Part shown: positions 60,584 to 64,000 of the stretch, piece by piece
How positions within the stretch are numbered: the first letter of the stretch is position 1
Layout: every line of letters starts with the position of its first letter
Assembly (NCBI GenBank): GCA_021648265.1
Contig: JAKITD010000004.1
Coordinates: 1-64,000 of the forward strand
From: Flavobacteriaceae bacterium
GTDB taxonomy: Bacteria > Bacteroidota > Bacteroidia > Flavobacteriales > Flavobacteriaceae
Direction of reading: 5' to 3'
DNA length: 64,000 bases
The notes under the pieces: generated by a model
Database searches by the model: none
What the model was told of the DNA's origin: nothing
The model's input: only the letters and a program-made list of their open reading frames with translations
Program-made: the position numbers and the translations under genes

Positions 60584-62875
60584 ATGAAAAAACTATTATT
60601 ATTACTAACTGTTTTATTTACAGTTAATTCATTCTCTCAAGTTACAAACGAAGGGAAGCCCCATAGTTGGAAACAGTTAAACGATACTCAAAACATACAA
60701 CCTAATCTATTACCAAGTTTTGATTTAAAAGCGATCCAAGATGAAGACAAAGTAAATGACGGTCTTTTTGATAGACCATGGCGATTTGGATTTATGCATA
60801 GTGTGGACTATGGTTTTGAACAAGGACAATGGGATGTTTTAGACAATGGAGACCGAATTTGGAGAATTCTAATCACTTCGCCAGGTGCACTTTCTTTAAA
60901 CGTTATTTTTGATGACTTTTTTGTACCTGAAGGAAGTACAGTTTACTTATATAACAACGACAAAACAGACCTTTTAGGAGCTTATACTTCAATACAAAAT
61001 CAAGAAAGCGGAATATTAGGCACTTGGCTTGTACAAGGTGACTCTCTATGGATTGAGTACTACGAACCTGCCAATGTTTCTGGCCAAGGAAGACTACACA
61101 TTGCAAAAGCAACTCATGGTTACCGAAATGCAGAAACATTTAATTTAGCTAAAGGATTAAATGACTCTGGAGATTGCAATCTTGATGTTGATTGCCCAAT
61201 AGGTTCTGACTGGGAAGTATTAAAAGACCTTAATAAAAGGTCCGCAGGAATTTTATTATCAGGCGGTAGTGGATTCTGCTCTGGTGCCTTAGTAAACAAT
61301 ACCGCAAACGATGGGAAACCTTATTTTTTAACTGCCAATCATTGTTTTAGCAATCCAGGTGCTTGGGCGTTTAGATTTGGATGGATTAGTCCAGACCCAG
61401 TTTGTGCCGCTACTACTAACAGTACCAATGGACCAACTAATTTAACTATTAGTGGGGCAACCTTAAAAGCTAGAAGCGCAAATGCCGATTTTTGTTTAGT
61501 AGAAATTAACAGTCCTATTCCTGTAGCTTGGGATAGAGTTTGGGCTGGTTGGGACAAGAGCGATAATTTTCCAGATTTTCAAGTAAGTATTCATCATCCA
61601 AGAGGCGATATTATGAAAGTTTGCCGTGATGATGATCCAGCAACCAAAGAAGTAAATGCCGGAGCACAAACCTGGGAAATTCTTGGAGGAGCTAGTGGAG
61701 GCTGGGAACTTGGTGTTACAGAGCCTGGATCTTCTGGATCGCCTCTTTTTGACCAAGACGGAAGAGTTATTGGTCAATTATTTGGTGGTGCTGCTGCCTG
61801 TTCTGGAACAAACGACAATGGAGCTTTTGATTATTACGGACGCTTTGGAGTATCTTGGGATACTGGAGCAACTGCTGCGACTCGTTTAAAGGAATGGTTA
61901 GATCCTGCTGGATTAAACCCAGATTTTATAGATAGTTTCCCCCCTTTAATAGCTTATGCTCTAGATGGTGCTGTTGGTATTTCTATTCCAAATATAGTTT
62001 GTGGCGATACAGAAGTAAACCCTACTATTACATTAACTAATTTTGGTACAGGAGACATTACAAGTGCTACAATTGAGTGGAATATTGACGGAGGTGCTAA
62101 TACAACTATAAACTTTAATGGAAATTTAGCTCAAAACGAATCAGAAATTTATAATATTGGTCCCATAACAATTTCTGCAGGAACACTTGAAATCAATGCT
62201 ACTTTAACAGATGTAAATGGGATTACCGATGAGAATACAGCAAACGATAATGCTACCAATACTGCCAACATAGATGATAGCTATTTAACTACACAAGTTA
62301 ATTTAGAATTAACTACAGATGATTATGCTGAAGAAACTAGTTGGGAGTTTAGAGATTCTAACGGAACCGTTTTATACAGTTTTGGTCCATATCAAGAAAC
62401 CACAGATGATAATACAACCTTTAATTATTCTTTTGATGTTTCTGAAAATGAATGCTATACTTTCGAAATTTTTGATGAATTCGGAGATGGAATTTGTTGT
62501 GGTTTCGGAAATGGATCTTATTCATTAACAACAGACAATTCAACTATTATATTTAGTGGAGGAGAATTTAGTGGAGATAGTGAAATAACAGAAATTGGTA
62601 TTGGCGATGACCTTGGTGTTTCTGATAATCTAGCTCAAAATATTATTATGTATCCAAATCCAGCAAGTGAATTGTTAAATATAAATATTACAATTAATAA
62701 TCAAGATTACACTTACTCTATAATTAATATCCTTGGGCAAGTAATTAGAGAAGGCTCACTTAATAATGGAGTAAATTCTGTTTCAATAAATAATATTGAT
62801 ACTGGTCTTTATTTTGTAAAAGTTGAAGATAATACAACAAATAAATCGGTTGTAAATAAGTTAATTATTAAATAA
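60584..62875 (+). CDS. Secreted trypsin-like (S1) serine protease with T9SS signal
   Basis: A 763-residue protein with a signal peptide (MKKLLLLLTVLFTVNSFSQ) and a propeptide of about 200 residues. The triad is visible: His in KPYFLTANHCFSNPGAWAF (about residue 251), Asp in ANADFCLVEINSPIPV (about 300), and Ser in TEPGSSGSPLFDQDGRVIGQ (about 383). The spacing and the SGGSGFCSGALVNNT entry resemble lysyl-endopeptidase-like enzymes. A CARDB-like module (AVGISIPNIVCGDTEVNPTI) and a second beta domain follow, then the type A sorting domain ending NKSVVNKLIIK. Confidence 0.92.
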   Translation: MKKLLLLLTVLFTVNSFSQVTNEGKPHSWKQLNDTQNIQPNLLPSFDLKAIQDEDKVNDGLFDRPWRFGFMHSVDYGFEQGQWDVLDNGDRIWRILITSPGALSLNVIFDDFFVPEGSTVYLYNNDKTDLLGAYTSIQNQESGILGTWLVQGDSLWIEYYEPANVSGQGRLHIAKATHGYRNAETFNLAKGLNDSGDCNLDVDCPIGSDWEVLKDLNKRSAGILLSGGSGFCSGALVNNTANDGKPYFLTANHCFSNPGAWAFRFGWISPDPVCAATTNSTNGPTNLTISGATLKARSANADFCLVEINSPIPVAWDRVWAGWDKSDNFPDFQVSIHHPRGDIMKVCRDDDPATKEVNAGAQTWEILGGASGGWELGVTEPGSSGSPLFDQDGRVIGQLFGGAAACSGTNDNGAFDYYGRFGVSWDTGATAATRLKEWLDPAGLNPDFIDSFPPLIAYALDGAVGISIPNIVCGDTEVNPTITLTNFGTGDITSATIEWNIDGGANTTINFNGNLAQNESEIYNIGPITISAGTLEINATLTDVNGITDENTANDNATNTANIDDSYLTTQVNLELTTDDYAEETSWEFRDSNGTVLYSFGPYQETTDDNTTFNYSFDVSENECYTFEIFDEFGDGICCGFGNGSYSLTTDNSTIIFSGGEFSGDSEITEIGIGDDLGVSDNLAQNIIMYPNPASELLNINITINNQDYTYSIINILGQVIREGSLNNGVNSVSINNIDTGLYFVKVEDNTTNKSVVNKLIIK

Positions 62876-62916
62876 ACAACTTACTAGATAATATATAATC
62901 TTTGATTTAAAAAAAA

Positions 62917-62949
62917 GCTGTCTAAAAATTTATTTAGGCAGCTTTTTTT
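62917..62949. terminator. Bidirectional intrinsic terminator
   Basis: Stem GCTGTCTAAA / TTTAGGCAGC (one G-T pair) with an A-run on the left and a T-run on the right. It separates the convergent protease and bcp genes. Confidence 0.9.
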
Positions 62950-62961
62950 AAATAATAATCT

Positions 62962-63414
62962 TTATTCTAATATCTGAGCAGCGTGAGACTTAGTTTTAAC
63001 TTTGTCTATCACTCGTTCTACAACTCCAGCTGTATTAATAATAAACGTTTTACGATGAATACCATCATATTCCCTTCCCATAAACTTTTTAGGACCCCAA
63101 ACTCCAAATAAATTAATAACTTCCTTTTCTTCGTCAGCTAAAAGCGGAAATGGAAATTTATATTTATTTCTGAAATTTGTTTGTTTCTTTTCACTATCGG
63201 CACTAACACCTAATAATTCATAGCCTTGTTCTTGCAAAATTGTATAGTTATCACGTAAATTACAAGCTTCCATAATACAACCAGGTGTACTTGCTTTTGG
63301 ATAAAAAAATACGATTACTCGTTTGCCTTTATAATCTGAAAAAGATATTTCAGTACCACCTTGATCTTTCGATGTGAAATTTGGCACCTTATCTCCTGCT
63401 TTTAATGTGTCCAT
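62962..63414 (-). CDS. bcp: Thiol peroxidase, Bcp/PrxQ type
   Basis: A 150-residue peroxiredoxin. The active-site segment is FYPKASTPGCIMEACNLRDN, with the peroxidatic Cys at about residue 44 and resolving Cys five residues later, the PrxQ pattern. LFGVWGPKKFMGREYDGIHR is typical of the family. It reduces peroxides using thioredoxin in the cytoplasm. The nth gene is divergent, 29 bases away. Confidence 0.94.
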   Translation of the reverse strand: MDTLKAGDKVPNFTSKDQGGTEISFSDYKGKRVIVFFYPKASTPGCIMEACNLRDNYTILQEQGYELLGVSADSEKKQTNFRNKYKFPFPLLADEEKEVINLFGVWGPKKFMGREYDGIHRKTFIINTAGVVERVIDKVKTKSHAAQILE

Positions 63415-63443
63415 TTCTTTACTTTTGTGTAAAAGTACATAAA

Positions 63444-64000
63444 ATGACGAAACAAGAAAAGGTAGATTTTATAATAAACACTTTAAATAATTTATTTCCC
63501 GAAACTCCTATACCTTTAGATCATAAAGATCCTTATACTTTATTGATTGCAGTATTGCTTTCCGCTCAAAGTACCGATAAAGGTGTTAATAAAATTACTC
63601 CTATTTTATTCGAAATTGCAGATAACCCTTATGATATGGTCAAACTTTCTGTTGAAGAAATTAGAGATATTATTAGACCCGCTGGACTTTCACCAATGAA
63701 ATCGAAAGGAATTCACGGACTATCTGAAATATTAATTAAAAAGTACAACGGACAAGTGCCAAAGACCTACGAAGCTCTAGAAGCATTACCTGCTGTGGGT
63801 CATAAAACTGCTAGTGTTGTCATGTCACAAGCCTTTAATATTCCTGCTTTCCCTGTAGATACACATATCCATAGATTAATGTATCGTTGGGGATTAACCA
63901 ATGGAAAAAACGTAAAGGTTACTGAAAAAGATGCTAAAAGATTATTTCCTGAAGATTTATGGAACAAATTACATCTTCAAATCATCTTCTACGGAAGACA
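63444..64000 (+). CDS. nth: Endonuclease III, C-terminus outside window
   Basis: Not in the ORF track because it runs off the right edge. The frame begins MTKQEKVDFIINTLNNLFPE and reaches residue 185. It shows LIAVLLSAQSTDKGVNKITP, the helix-hairpin-helix LPAVGHKTASVVMSQAFNIP with the catalytic lysine, and FPVDTHIHRLMYRWGL with the catalytic aspartate. It removes oxidised pyrimidines and cuts the strand in base-excision repair. The C-terminal iron-sulfur cluster lies beyond the window. A TACTTTTG -7-like box is at 63420-63427 with a weak -33 region. Confidence 0.93.
   Translation, partial: MTKQEKVDFIINTLNNLFPETPIPLDHKDPYTLLIAVLLSAQSTDKGVNKITPILFEIADNPYDMVKLSVEEIRDIIRPAGLSPMKSKGIHGLSEILIKKYNGQVPKTYEALEALPAVGHKTASVVMSQAFNIPAFPVDTHIHRLMYRWGLTNGKNVKVTEKDAKRLFPEDLWNKLHLQIIFYGR

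Noticed and set aside
1-64000. tRNA, rRNA or CRISPR array
   Set aside because: No cloverleaf-type sequence, rRNA-like stretch or regularly spaced repeats were seen on either strand.

Overview
The window is a chromosomal segment of a low-GC marine-type member of the Bacteroidota, most likely Flavobacteriaceae. The evidence is indirect but consistent. Five large secreted proteins end in a type IX secretion (Por) sorting domain. Several promoters show the Bacteroidota -33/-7 pattern (TTG near -33, TAnnTTTG near -7). The gene families are typical of the group: DUF5916, DUF6146/DUF6787, BatA-like, LuxC-like acyl-CoA reductase, split YbhF. I saw no tRNA, rRNA or CRISPR array.

Layout. 1-6476: a truncated T9SS protein, a transsulfuration-type PLP enzyme, and histidine catabolism (hutI, FTCD) interleaved with paired palindromic repeats and a small GIY-YIG nuclease gene, then a GNAT acetyltransferase. 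6503-8694: a gene graveyard with a broken SGNH hydrolase, a frameshifted IS1380-type transposase and a decayed HtrA/PDZ fragment. 8755-17626: a TetR-controlled efflux operon (TolC-like protein, HlyD-like adaptor, two ATPases that look like a split YbhF, and two ABC-2 permeases) with a four-gene insert (cupin, cytochrome c lipoprotein, small lipoprotein, membrane protein). It ends at a good terminator. 17650-33278: secreted T9SS proteins including M14 and M36 peptidases, purL carrying two in-frame repeat insertions, and a long-chain acyl-CoA synthetase. 33403-43559: a TPR lipoprotein, divergent ferredoxin and acyl-CoA reductase, serine biosynthesis (serC, serA), small Bacteroidota-specific proteins, a TonB-dependent receptor and msrA. 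43704-52324: DUF5916 protein, LolD-type ATPase, TIGR02757 protein, BatA-like protein, a dihydroorotase homologue lacking its zinc ligands, two small membrane proteins and an alpha/beta hydrolase.

52325-57700 is the most unusual part. A compact C-R-M restriction-modification operon (XRE controller, AccI-like endonuclease, N6-adenine methylase) lies between two similar long palindromes. Next to it are decayed second copies of the 3' ends of the two flanking genes, arranged as expected for an old tandem duplication. A PLP decarboxylase sits in the second copy of the same junction. 57666-64000 returns to ordinary chromosome: a small membrane-anchored protein, an MBL-fold hydrolase, an uncharacterised 476-residue protein, a T9SS trypsin-like protease, a Bcp-type peroxiredoxin and the start of endonuclease III.

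All family names come from reading motifs and recalled family features. No database search was run.
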